Below, one piece after another: positions 39,534 through 50,669 of a DNA stretch of 64,000 nt; position 1 is the first letter of the stretch, and the number at the start of each line of letters is the position of its first letter. The stretch comes from Schizophyllum amplum (Eukaryota; Basidiomycota; Agaricomycetes; Agaricales; Schizophyllaceae). Location of the stretch: assembly GCA_007026445.1 (NCBI GenBank), contig VDMD01000094.1, positions 1-64,000 of the forward strand. The letters run 5' to 3'. A program made the translations under genes and the position numbers. The notes beneath the pieces are model-generated. The model was not told where the DNA came from. It was given only the letters and a program-made list of their open reading frames with translations, and did no database searches.

Positions 39534-42320
39534 TTACATATAGCCCATCCCGTCTGACTCGCCCACATCTTTCTCTGACCCTCCGGTCGCCTCCTCATCT
39601 ACTTCCTTGCGCCCATGCGTCTCATATACGTCGATGACATCTACCTCGCCGACGCCGGGCGGGGACCATATGTTGCTGAGGGCCAGATGCACTGAGCCGC
39701 TGATCGCGCAACCGAGGATCCAGGAGAGATAGTATACACGGCTATGGTGATGCGCGTCAGCTCGTGCACTGCGCGCTGGCGGTACAAGGTGGCAGAAAGG
39801 TAGTGATCGAAGGAAGCGAAGACGACGAAAGGAGTTACACGTACATCCACGACTGGCTCACGACGACCGCGTTCGGGGTGACGCTCGCGCAGAAGCCGGG
39901 CATGCTGGGGAAGACGCCCTGTGTACGATGTTCAGTACGTGCTTCGTTCAGGCTCTGAGGCGTAGGACGCAGACGTACCAACACCCAGGCTACGGGTGCG
40001 CGCCAGTTCAGACCGTGCCAGAACCTAGGTGAGTAGGGTTAGTGATGAGAGCCGGCATACGCCGAATGGGTCTACTCACCAGTAGTCGCTCGCTTGCGAG
40101 GGCAGGAACAAGTGCGAGAGCTTCAGCTGCCTCCCGCGAAGGAGGTGGTAGTCAACCTGCTTTTTTGTCAGCGACGCTGCGACAGGGACAGGGAGGTATT
40201 GACATACCAGCATAATGCCTGACATGGGCCCTAGAAAGACGCCGAAGGCGGAGATGGCGGATATGAAGGAGTTTCGCCGTCTGCGAAGGACATGGAAACA
40301 GATATCGCAGTCAGTATTGAAAGACGCAATCAGCATTGAGGACGACGGGGCAAACGGCGGGCGACAAACATTCAGGATGCGCCACGGGTTGATGCATATG
40401 CCTATGATGGCGATGACCACAGAGCCGCGCCGGATGTTGATGAAGCTGGGCGAGGTGGATGAGTAGCCTGGGCAGCGCTAGGGGATGGAATTGATAACTG
40501 ACCGAGGAACAAAGCAGCCAAATCCATTCCGCCTACGACGCCGCAGGCCACGACCTGGATATACTGTCAGAATATCGCGGGGGACCCAGTCGGTGTCAAC
40601 GCTCACATTGACGCAGAGCTGTGATAAGAAGAATGCGAATGCGGCAAAGAAGACCGCTGCACGCGCACCGGGGCCGCCATGCCGTTGTATGGCCTCGAGA
40701 AGGTCGTAAAGCTTCCTATACGGCACGTCAACATTCAGCGACGAAGTACAACGAGCATCGACTCACCACAGCGGCTTCTCGTCCGGGAAGAACCCTTTCG
40801 CGCAGGACGTTGCGAAGATACCGAGCACGTTCGAACCAAAGAGGCAGAGTGGAATGGCGAAGACCTGTCCCCACATCTGGTCTCCTTGCTTTCTGGCGTA
40901 GCGAGAAAAATCTGAAGACGCGTCAGACTTTTGACATAGCAGGTGGATGACATTGCCTCACCGCTTTGATACAAAATCTGATAACAAGAAGCAGAGAAAT
41001 TAGTCGAGGAAGGCAGGGCAAGTCACGTATAGGCAAACGATCGTACCCCTCCAGACCAGGCGCCGACATGGCTGACAATCAGTCGCACCATGGTCCAAGC
41101 CAAGTTCGACCCGTGCAGGTGCTCGACGCCGTACACGGCTTCTGGGTTGTCGTAAAGAGGCCCCGGTCCACGCTCCTTGGCGAGCGCCCATATGAAGATG
41201 GAAAATGCGGCAACGGTGACGATGACGGACGACACCATAGCAGGGATGCGATATCTGTAACGAATGAGTGGCCAATGGGGGCACCCTAAAAGATGACTCA
41301 CCTTTCTGGCTTGAGAAGGAGGATGGGGCAACAAAGAATCCAGAAGATTATGAATGCGACTGGTTTGGTTTTGTCGCGGTAAGTCAGTCGGTGCGAGACG
41401 AGAGACGGACACACCAAATTCATGCGTCTCCATACCTATGTCCGGCGAGAAGGTATTCCTCATGTTGTAGAAGCTAGCTTGAGGACTGTGAGCTTGAGCT
41501 TTACGCAACGTGACGATGAAGAACGAACGCCAGATGCTTCCGATCATATTCTTGACCATCTGCCCGCCATACCACCCTTGCACGCCATACCAGCAGCAAG
41601 AGAGGATGATGCGACTGATGAGCGGAAGACAAGCTCCGCGTCTATAGGTCTGATAAAGAACGTGTACTCCGGCTTACAAATGCCGACGTACATTCCCCAT
41701 GAACTGCGATTCATCACGGCCTGAGATGAGGTTAGTAAGGCAGGACGATGGCAGCAGATTGACTCGCACAAATGGTATGTGCCACTTGCCACCGCCGTGG
41801 CCGCTCATGACGAGCAGGAACGTTACCCTGAAGAAGCACGTAAGCGTATGACTCGCGAGCATCAGATCGACTCACAGAACAGTAGTAACGGCATGTACTG
41901 TAACAGATTCAGTGTTGAATGACTCGTAAGATCGTTCAATATACCTGCCAACGCCTGCCCCACGCTCAGGCCCAAAGCCACTTGTGCGAAGTCAGCAAAT
42001 TTCTGCCACTCGCGCTGATCGACTCACAGCTAGATGAACCAGCGCCCCACTCTGCTAGATTTATCGCTAGAGATAGAAGTCGATCTTGAGTTTAGACGTC
42101 CCGCATGGATAATGGATGGTCGTTCTTACAAGTAGCCATCCAAAAGAACACGAATGTCTTTTTGCTCCATGTCCTTCGTGCGGGAGGTAGAGGAAGTATG
42201 TCTGCGTTTTGGTACGCAGAGGAGTCGGTCGAGACCTATGGTACATCAGCCTTGCCTTGGCTTTTACAATCCGTCACGCGTACTTACATGCAGCGAACTG
42301 AAGATCTTTGACATCGTCAT
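39534..42320 (-). CDS. NCS1-family nucleobase/nucleoside permease
   Basis: Many short exons on the minus strand, from MTMSKIFSSLH (ATG at 42320; a second in-frame ATG at 42314) to a TAA at 39536-39534. Family blocks in order are VALGLSVGQALA, HIPF joined to AVMNRSSWGMYVGI, GWYGGQMVKNMIGSIW and KPERYRIPAMVSSVIVTVAA. Then come a soluble loop (KERGPGPLYDNPEAVYG), GILYQSDFSRYARK-type sequence, FFLSQLCVNV, NPWRILN, SAISAFGVFLGPMSGIML and DYHLLRGRQL. This is the NCS1 (uracil/allantoin/nucleobase) transporter pattern with about 12 membrane helices. The C-terminus DVYETHGRKEVDEE is cytosolic and acidic. It lies about 2.4 kb from URC1, which suggests pyrimidine uptake. Confidence 0.8.
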
Positions 42321-42786
42321 TGTTTGGAGCACCGCGACCTGAATGTCGAAGGGCGCGTGTTGTGTCAGATGGACGCTCTCAGCAAGACTCGATCTATATT
42401 TTCCAGTGTCCCCAGCCCCAGTGCTGAGCTCTTAAGCCTTCAGAAAAAATGATGGGGCGGCAGTCAACCGTTGTGACTGGGAAGGTCAGTCTATCGGCCG
42501 ATGTCCGGGTATATCCGGATCACGTGCTGAATGTTCGACTTTGGGGAAGTTCAGGCGATGGAAAGATACAAGCTCGTGCGACCGTTACAGTAGCATCCCG
42601 ATATTATATACCCTGTGAGACGAGCGTAAGTACATCGTGATTGTCCGAGAACCGGCGCATGGCTTATGGAGTTTGCGCGGTAATAAGGAAGGCCGCCTCG
42701 CTATTGTGCGGTGGACATAAAGGCCGTGGAAGAACATCATCGCTCACAGTACATCATCCTCATTGAAATGAGCATACCGCACCAAG
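42321..42786. other. Intergenic, promoter of NCS1 gene
   Basis: 466 nt upstream of the permease (-) and downstream of the dehydrogenase (-). No gene or repeat was seen. Confidence 0.5.
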
Positions 42787-43994
42787 CTACTCTTCGCCCG
42801 ACTTCTGCATACCGTCGCGGAAACTGTCCGCACGTAGCGTCATCAATTCCTTGCCAAATGCGGCCTCAAGGACCTCGGGATTGGTGAAGGCGAGGTTCAC
42901 GTCGTCGATGTACTTGTCATCATAGGTGAATATCGATGTGCCTTATGATTATATGAGCATTCGCGCTGCTGGCAGACCACAGATAGACATTTTACCGTTG
43001 CGATTGATATTTGTAGCCAACTCTCCGGACACTAATCCCATTTGCGACGTTGAAGTCATTGGGATATGTGCCCAGTTTTCCGGATATGCTTTTGCCATGT
43101 TGAGGACGAATGGCGTCGCTGTTGACTGTGAGCGCCACTCGCTAAGTACCGCAGCACTGATTGCTCTCACCGATAAACCAGGGTGCAAGCATGTTCGTCC
43201 GGACGCCAATCTGCGGAGTGTACTGCGAAAGACCACGCATGAGACCAACTATACCGTGCTTGCTCGAACAGTATTGGTAAACGCCGGTGTCTGTGAAGTA
43301 CGAGTAGTACGATCCGCAGAGGGAGATGGAACGGTCTTGCACGTTCGAGCCCTCATCCTTGTACTGCCGCCGGAAGTAATGCAGAGCAGCCTTGACAGTG
43401 TTGAAAGTGCCAATCAGATGTGACTGAAGGACGTCGTATTTCGGCGGGAGGAGGTGGCCCTCAGCATCGAAGGTGTCGTCGAAAACATTTTGGGACTCCA
43501 CAGCGCCAGCGATGGTGTATACATGGTGGATGGCACCGTATTTCTGCCAGGTCTGCTCGAAGACGGAGTATGTGGAAGACCAATCTGTCACGTCGAGAGG
43601 TAAGACGGTCGCTCTGCGTTGGTGAGTATGAATAAGATGATCAATTCCACCAAAAGAACATCAATCCACGTACCCAGTCTCTGCTGCAGCTTTCTGCGCG
43701 GCCTCGAAGTTCAGATCCGCCGCGACTACGTGTGCACCGAGGCCCGTAAGATGCTTGACGATGCCTAACCCGAGCCCTGATGCACCTGAGACTCGTTCAG
43801 TACAGGGTGCGATAGCCACAGGCTACGTAGTACGCACCGCCAGTGACCACGACTATCTTGCCCTCCAAGGCTTCCTTCTGCTTATCCTCTCGAAACACGT
43901 CGGCAATCTTGCGCGGCTGAGCGGCGCTGTAAGAGCGGACGTTCCTTCTCAGGCTGCGCACCGCGTCCTTCGTTCCTCTGGTCAGGCGCTGCAT
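42787..43994 (-). CDS. Short-chain dehydrogenase/reductase (SDR)
   Basis: At least five exons run from MQRLTRGTKDAVRSLRRNVR at 43994 to GMQKSGEE and TAG at 42789-42787. The arginine-rich, acid-free start (with RSYSAAQPRK) resembles a mitochondrial targeting peptide. The Rossmann motif is completed across an intron: GKIVVVTGGA|SGLGLGIVKHL. AAADLNFEAAQKAAAET-like sequence follows, then LPLDVTDWSS, the NAG-like TIAGAVES, and the active-site Tyr and Lys in YQYCSSKHG. The C-terminal exons (STATPFVLNMAKAYPENW and YDDKYIDDVNLAFTNPEVLE) are less conserved. An NAD(P)-dependent oxidoreductase; the substrate is unknown. Confidence 0.75.
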
Positions 43995-44476
43995 GATAGT
44001 AGCGAGACAAAAGCCGGCTTAGGGCAACAGCGAAGGCGGAACAGGTAGCCGACGCATCTGCGACGCATACAACTCAATTACCAACGCAGCATCGACCTCC
44101 GAGGTCCCTGGAAAGCCAGCGTGGCCGATAATGATGGATACGCGGAGCATAGGAGAGCGCTAGACCAACGCTAGACGTGTATCCTTCCACAGTCGTACTT
44201 GTCTAGGCATCTCACGATGCGGTATTCGAGAGCATCATGGTAGGAGGAGAAGAACCCTGTTCAATGCATTGCATGAAGCTATCGAAGCGGGGCGACGGGC
44301 CGATTGTCCGGAGTCACTAGTCACTAGCCAGGACCAACCAAGGACCATCGACCATCAATCGACACTGGTTTCCTGCGTATCCCTTTGTGCGATTTTTGTA
44401 CACCACAGACAGGTCCAGTAAATACCTGAAAGTAAATATATAACAGCGCTGCAACAGGAAGATCTGTCCCCCAACA
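43995..44476. other. Intergenic, no gene seen
   Basis: 482 nt holding the dehydrogenase promoter (-) and the end of VPS25 (-). No repeat or RNA gene was seen. Confidence 0.5.
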
Positions 44477-45261
44477 CTAGCTGGGTCCTTGAAAGAATCG
44501 CACACCTTCGCCGTCCGCAACACCAATCAGCTGAGCCCGCCCTGCCCTCGATAAGTATCCAATCGCCTTCTTCAAGAGAGATATAGGTATCCCACTGAGA
44601 GGCGATTCGACTGGCGGCTCGATGATCTCGTAGAAGGTCATGATGGTACCGAGTTGACCGGTTGACGCGACCTGTAACGAATCAGCGAGAATTTGAGCGA
44701 GAAGCAATGGGGAAAACCTACCCATTGATGAAGCTCTTCTGCCCATTCGTCCGGCGTTCTCCAGTAGATGAGCGCAGCGCGCGTCTGCTTGGCTGGCTCG
44801 TAGGCCGCCTGATTTCTTGACGTCATGCTAGCCATTATACTCTCCAGATGAGCAGGCGGTAGCCTTCCTGCCCGCAACCAAGTCGTTGAGGATTTAGTGA
44901 TACGAACAGAATGAAGAGACTTACGATTGATACGCTCGTTTCGCAGGATCTCGTCCCAGTCGCCTCCTGAGGTCTCTGCGTCTTCGACTCTGAGGACGAA
45001 CAGTCTCCTATGCCGTGCATAGGCTAGTATCAGTCTACTCCATTGCTCTGCAACCGCTGATTGGGAGGATGGGTTGGGTTGCTGCCTGCGCCGTCGCGTC
45101 AGCTGCCGCTCATGACAAGCCGGCGAGAGCCTGACGTGTAGAAAGGCGGAAACGAGTGAATCGACGGTAGCTTGAATCCTTTTGTGTAAATTAGATCACA
45201 GGAGCTAGGGAGAATCAACGTCGCCCTAACCTGACGGCGTCTCGTATGTGCGAAGGGCCAT
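44477..45261 (-). CDS. VPS25: ESCRT-II subunit Vps25
   Basis: At least four exons. The first is MALRTYETPS from ATG 45261, joined in phase 1 to GFKLPSIHSFPPFYT, the Vps25 N-terminal PPxY-type motif. Then come QPNPSSQSAVAEQWSRLILA, FVLRVEDAETSGGDWDEILR and the second winged helix (YEPAKQTRAALIYWRTPDEW). The last exon is TGQLGTIMTFYEIIEPP and GRAQLIGVADGEGVRFF. Total length is about 200 residues, normal for the family. Vps25 bridges ESCRT-II to ESCRT-III in sorting ubiquitinated cargo into endosomal vesicles. It is a single-copy housekeeping gene, so a good anchor for synteny. Confidence 0.88.
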
Positions 45262-45517
45262 GGACGGTCACGGTAGTGGTTGAGATTGATGTCGGCGTTT
45301 GCCTAAGATCGGCAAAGCACTTAGCATCGTGCTCCTTGATCTTCCCACGCTCACGTTCATTGTTGTTGAGCTTCGTCACTAGTGCCAACCGCGGCCATAA
45401 GTTTCAAGCTTCAAGTCGTGGTGCCGATGCCCGCTTGCATGACAGTTTGTATCCAAGCAAAGCTCTGGTGTATACATATTGTTTCACTTATCAACCCATC
45501 TCTCGTATGCGTTACAA

Positions 45518-47171
45518 TCATTGATTCACAAGGGACACAACCACCTTTCCACCTGCGACATCCCACCCACCTCTCAGCATCTCCACGAACGCCTCGGGCG
45601 CTGACTCCAAGCCCTCATATATCCGTTCCTCGCTCTTGATTTGTCCCTCGACGACCATCTTCGGCACGTCCTCGTAGAATTTCGCAGCGTAGTCAGCAGC
45701 GATGAACGGCGTGAGGAAGCCGTACATGCTCAGGCAGAGCTTGTACATCATCGAAGAATTCTATATCGCCTCGTCAGAAGGATTATACAGGGACGTCGGC
45801 CACCTCTGTCACTCACCTTGATGCCGTAGCGGTCCTCGGGTGCGGTGTTGTACTCAGCGACCTGGCCACAAATGATTAAGCGCCCGAAACGAGCCATGTT
45901 CTCGAGGGCGGCGTCTAGCGCCTCAGCACCGACGTTATCCTACAACCAATTCAGTATGGTACTACATGTGTATTGAAATGCTTACATAGTACACGTCAAT
46001 GGGGCCGTGTTTCGGAAGGATCTCCTTGTACGAGGTCGTCTTGTAGTTGAAAGGCACGTCACATCCAAGCGACCTCATGTACTCGACTTTCGAGTCGGAC
46101 CTGTGGCATGTGAGCTCGAGATGATTTTCATCGCCAAGCCTCGTTCACCCTGCAGATGCGATGACCTTCATCCTAGAGTGGATAGTCAGCCTCGAGCGGA
46201 AAGCCTAAAGCGAATGTCGACTAACCCGCTCAACTTGGCCAGCTGAATGACCATGCTACACGCGGTGGGGTCAGATGCATGTGGATTTCAGAAGTCTTCG
46301 TGAAACTGACCTTCCAACGGCGGAGGCACCAGCGGAGACGAAGATAGTCTCCCCCTTGTAGATTGTCGGGCTCAGGCCTCAGAGCAGGAACACGATGGAG
46401 TCACAGCGTACCTTCTTGGCGTCGGCATACTTCTTGAAGCTGGCGTACGCAGTCATTCCGGGTGCGCCCGCCACACTGCAGTATTTGTACAGCGGAAAAG
46501 CACCGTTGGGGTCCGGCACCTGCAAAGTCTGTAAGTAGATAATGACAATGAACTGCAAGCCTATCCCACCTGATTGGGATTCCCGATGTCGTCGATGTTC
46601 GCCGTCCATGCTGGCCAGTCTGCCTGGTTCCACTTACGACGTGCTGCTCAGGAACAGCTATGTCAGCGCGTATACAGCTTGTATGCAGAATCGCGTACCT
46701 TCCATGTACGGCTGCACGGTATATAGCTCCCAGTGAGACATTCCATACAAGAGGTCACCGGCCTTGAAGCCTTCCTTCTCCGAGCGGAGGACCTTCAAGA
46801 TACATGCGCTGACCATACTGAGAGACATATGTGAGCTACACGGGCCTGAGAGTGCAATAAAGCACGTACGGTGCGCCGGCTATCATTGGGCTGCTATAGC
46901 TAGCGATGTGTTCGTCCCTCATGCGTTCACGTATGTAAGGTTCGGGACTGCGAACGCATGTTGTCAACTCCACTGGACTTGCAGACAGAAGAAGGAGCAG
47001 TCATGCTCACCTCAAGTACAGCGCCTTCGTGAGGAAGCCGCCATTCAATGGTACGGTGTCAAGATCAATGGTGGGCGTGCCGTCGTACACGAGGTGCTCG
47101 CCGACAATCGGCCAAGCGCCCTGCGGTACGGGCTTCGCGAACACGACACGGGGATTCGGGATGGGGGCCAT
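45518..47171 (-). CDS. MDR-family NADP-dependent oxidoreductase (leukotriene-B4-reductase/PTGR-like)
   Basis: About ten short exons from MAPIPNPRVVFAKPVPQGAW (ATG 47171) to KVVVSLVNQ with TGA at 45520-45518. Blocks seen are DPYMRDRMR, VLRSEKEGFKAGDLLYGMSH, the cofactor region (GETIFVSAGASAVGS, then VIQLAKLSG), VIASAGSDSKVEYMRSLGCD, VPFNYKTTSYKEILPKHGPI, DVYYDNVGAEALDAALENM and FGRLIICGQVAEYN. These are the zinc-independent MDR proteins that reduce enones or quinones with NADPH. No zinc-binding cysteines are visible. Cytosolic by lack of a signal. Substrate unknown. Confidence 0.83.
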
Positions 47172-47497
47172 TCCAAGGATCGCAGCACAAGGGTAGCAAG
47201 AAAGGAGAGGGGGGAGGCAAGGGAATAGAAGCACGAGAGATCAGCGCTGTGATCGATGTCGGATCCTATGTTTTATATATCTGCACGAGAGAGCATGCGT
47301 GGAGTCAACGCCCGAGTCGGCCATTAGGCACCTTTGCAAATAGAGGCAGCCTCGTTGCATTGCGAGCACGATAGACCGTCGGGGAATGTGTAAGACGCAG
47401 CGAGTCCGAGTCGCATTCTTGCAAAGCGGGTGGAGGAGGCGGTGGGAGTCGAACAGCGACGGGGTGATGATTAGCGCCGTCGCGGCCCGCGCAGCCG
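47172..47497. other. Intergenic, no gene seen
   Basis: 326 nt between the oxidoreductase start (-) and the F-box gene end (-). The sequence GTGGGAGTCGAAC near 47444 looks like a tRNA T-arm but no tRNA fold surrounds it. Confidence 0.5.
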
Positions 47498-49550
47498 TCA
47501 TTGGCAAGCCTTTGAGGCAACTGCCGCAAATGCGACACAAGCCTTATCGCGCATTGACCAAGTCAAGAATCGCGGCCGAAGCTCCCAGTCAAAGAAAGCT
47601 AGACTTGCCTCAAGACCTTTGATGTTGTAGTAAGCTATACACGCCAACCTTGTCGCTATACGCACAGGTATCACTATCGCATGAGAATTGGCGCCAGAAA
47701 CTTCAATGCCTCCCTCGCCAGGCGCTCTTCGCAGCGCACAACTCCTGACCAACCAGCACACGGAAAGGGAATGGCTCACCACGGAGCGAGCCAGGCCAGG
47801 ACGGCTTTCCATGCACACACCGAACCCCACCTCCTTGTTGCGTCCTATCTTCCATGCCCATGATACTCCTGGCCAGCGGTCCATCGCATACCAGTTAAAC
47901 TCCCGTAGTTTGGAGCACTCGCGCCCAAGCCCCCACACAATCTGGGTGAACTCACGCTCGTGCCGCTCAACCCACAGCGCGTCGAGATTGACGTCCTCGT
48001 CGTCTATAGTCACCGGACGGCCGAGCATCTGAGACGCTGCGCCGAGCGTAGCCTCGACCTCGTCGATGGTGTTAGACTGGAGGAGCGTGTGGCGTAGAAG
48101 GTAGGGGTGCGGGATTGCACTCTCGATAGCTTGGCCGGACGGTTGTTGGCCGTAGTCCATGATTTCGTCGTATTCTTCTGATACACAATTGAGCCACAGT
48201 CTGCACTGCAAATCGAAGGTAAGGGTAAAGGTTTCGAGGCTTGAAAGGGCTGAAAGGCGGCGTCCAATGGCCTGTTGAGTGTACCATTCAGCGCCAGCTA
48301 GTAGACCGATGCGAGTCACTCACCATGAACAAGTCGTCTACTTCGTCTACAAGTTCAAGGGAGAAGGAGCAACGGTGGGGAATGAACGACAGCGCCAGAT
48401 GACGTACATCCAGATAGTCAAGCACAGGCAGTCCCTCGAGTATAGGTGTGAACTGGTCATCTAGTATCGCGTAATTGTCGCATAATTTGAGGGAAAGAGA
48501 TGTGACGGTATAGGACGGCAGCGGATAGCGCCGAGTCATCTGCCGAGTGAAAGCGAAGGCTGTCACGCGAAGTTTCCTCCATGCGTTCTGGATGCTCTGG
48601 TATACAGGGTCGTGGTGGTCCGCCAATCCTGACATAGGCTCCGTCCAATTGTCTATCAGACCGCTAGCGACATCCAGGACGTTGGACAACCGGCATTGAC
48701 CCAGTTCGACGGAGACCTCCTCAAGGCATTTGCGATCGGCGATGATACACAGAGCTTGCTCGACCGTAAGAGTTGTTTCCGCGGCAGCGAAAACGCGCAG
48801 ACCCGGATACAGCTCGCCAAAGTCCTTCTCAAAGTTCCCTGGGAGGTCGACGTCACCACGAATGTGCAGGGTACGCAAGGAGGGACACGGTAGGACGGAC
48901 TTGCCGCGGTTCGTGGGGTCGAGCACGGGCGTCCCTCGCAATCGCAGCGTCTCGAGTTGAGGAAACGGCGAGAGATCTGGGAAGTCGGGGCCTAGCCAGT
49001 ACATCGACAGAGACGTCAAATGGCGGCTGGCGCTCAAGATGCGAATGGTGGTAGGGGTGCATCCAACTTGGAAGGAAGTGAAGCTATCGAGGTCCCAAGG
49101 CGAGGAGCAGTCGATGTCTAGGAGCTCCCATGCGTACCGGACAACTTTTCTGAGCAATTGGACGTCGGCACCTGCGTCAACCTCGTAGGGGTATGACGCT
49201 CTACCAATCTGGATATTCCTAAGTACCGTAAGCACCAAACAAGATAGAATTCGGCCAACAGCGTACTTACCTTATGTGCCGCTTGTACCACCGGTCGCTA
49301 TGCAGCAACCCCAGCAAGTTAACCAGGGGGCGCGGCCTCAGCGTGCATGCGCCGTCCATCAGAATTGTAGGGATGCGTATTTGAGAGAAATAGTGCGGGA
49401 GCGCGAAGGCGCGCAGCCGGCGATTGACGCGCGACAAGACGCCGTACGCGCTGAGGCGCGGGGAAGCTGTTCCCAGTGCGTGATTTGCTGGGTGATCGGC
49501 AGAAGCAATTCATTGGGGAGGTCGTTCAACGTCGCTTGGGGGACAGGCAT
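47498..49550 (-). CDS. F-box protein with LRR-like region
   Basis: Three exons. The first starts MPVPQATLNDLPNELLLPIT, a standard F-box (LNDLPNELLLPI) that would bind Skp1, and ends in KRHI before a splice. The long second exon has irregular leucine-rich segments (LTSLSMYWLGPDFPDLSPFP, LETLRLRGTPVLDP, LRTLHIRGDVDLPG). The third runs AIGRRLSALSSLETFTLTFD to ACQ at the stop. The protein is about 600 residues. Such F-box proteins are numerous and fast-evolving in agaricomycetes and act as substrate receptors of SCF ubiquitin ligases; the target is unknown. The C-terminal 70 residues are low in conservation and could be read-through of a last intron. Confidence 0.75.
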
Positions 49551-50669
49551 TCGGAAGTAGAGTGCAGAACGCTGAGTGAAAGTCAGAGTCCGGTGGGAGA
49601 GGCGCGACGTCGGCCCACGCGCCGATCACACGGGACGCAGAGCCATGTGAAAGCCGTGGCATTTGCCGATGTGGACCCACACGTTCGCTGCGACAGGCTC
49701 CCTCCCTTGCAAACACTTTTTACACCGTCCACGTTCTTCAAAAATCGGGATTGTGCACTCAAGCTGGTTCTTGGATGTGGCAATGTGCTGAGAGGCTCCG
49801 GTGAGCGGCTACTTGAATGATTACAAGGCTTTCTCAAAGTTTGTCCTGCACGAATCGCCCTGATGGTCCCACGGTGGCTGCCTTCCGCTGCCGTCGGCGG
49901 CCCGTCGCACCTTATCTCGCATCTGCTGGGTCAAGAGACCGGCACTTGGATTGCTTGGTAACCTATGGCCTGGCTGGCGCTCGGGTCTCGAGTTAACTCG
50001 CTGAGCAGCGGTAGCCCGAAGAAGGAAGGGCCGGCCACCAAGGCACGCACTACAGCGTGAAGGTTCAAGGACGTGATTCGGTCTTCGTCGACGGAGACCT
50101 TATGTAGCCTAAGTAAACGTTGAACTGGGGAATTGTAGACGCACGTGTCGACGTATAATATTATCCCAAAGTACCATTATGTATGAGGGTCCTTATTGGA
50201 CAAAAATATAGGATTATGCCCGTCACGCGTGAATCTTACAAATTTTGCAGGGTAACGCGTGAGTTTCACGTGACTCTCCGCAAGTCATGCGTGATCACGC
50301 ATTCGTAAGCGGACTTTGCCGAGTTTGTTTTCGCGCTTGTCCGTGATGCGTGACAATCCTCCGTGACCATGACCACCCCGGTCTCAAAACCCTTGCCTTG
50401 ACTGTCATAGTTCTGTTATTTCCCTGCACATGAAGCTCATGCAATGTCAATGCCTCATCCCTCACAGTGATCCTGACCTTCCATGATTGTCACTCGTTCC
50501 GGTTTTTGTTCTACCGACAATTTTGTTTCCGCCTCTAGACTCTCAATTTTTTTCTGATCACGGCTTCATGGGAGAGCTTTGCTCATGTTTTCTTGGCCGA
50601 CAATCCCATATTTAAGGTGCACCCGATCGCCTTCGCTAGCTTTCAACCTCCCACCGTCACTGCACCACC
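49551..50669. other. Intergenic and promoter region with GCGTGA motif cluster
   Basis: No gene was seen in 1.1 kb. GCGTGA or its complement recurs between 50222 and 50352 (CACGCGTGA, AACGCGTGAG, a perfect 16-nt palindrome ATGCGTGATCACGCAT at 50287-50302, and GATGCGTGAC). A TATA-like ATATTTAAG lies about 60 nt before the ATG at 50670. Confidence 0.5.
50287..50302. promoter_or_regulatory. 16-nt perfect palindrome in promoter
   Basis: ATGCGTGATCACGCAT is its own reverse complement and its half-site GCGTGA occurs several more times nearby. A dimeric factor-binding site is possible. Confidence 0.4.

Noticed and set aside
47380..47470. Possible tRNA on the minus strand (GTTCGACTCCCAC)
   Set aside because: The T-arm-like motif has no matching acceptor, D or anticodon stems around it.
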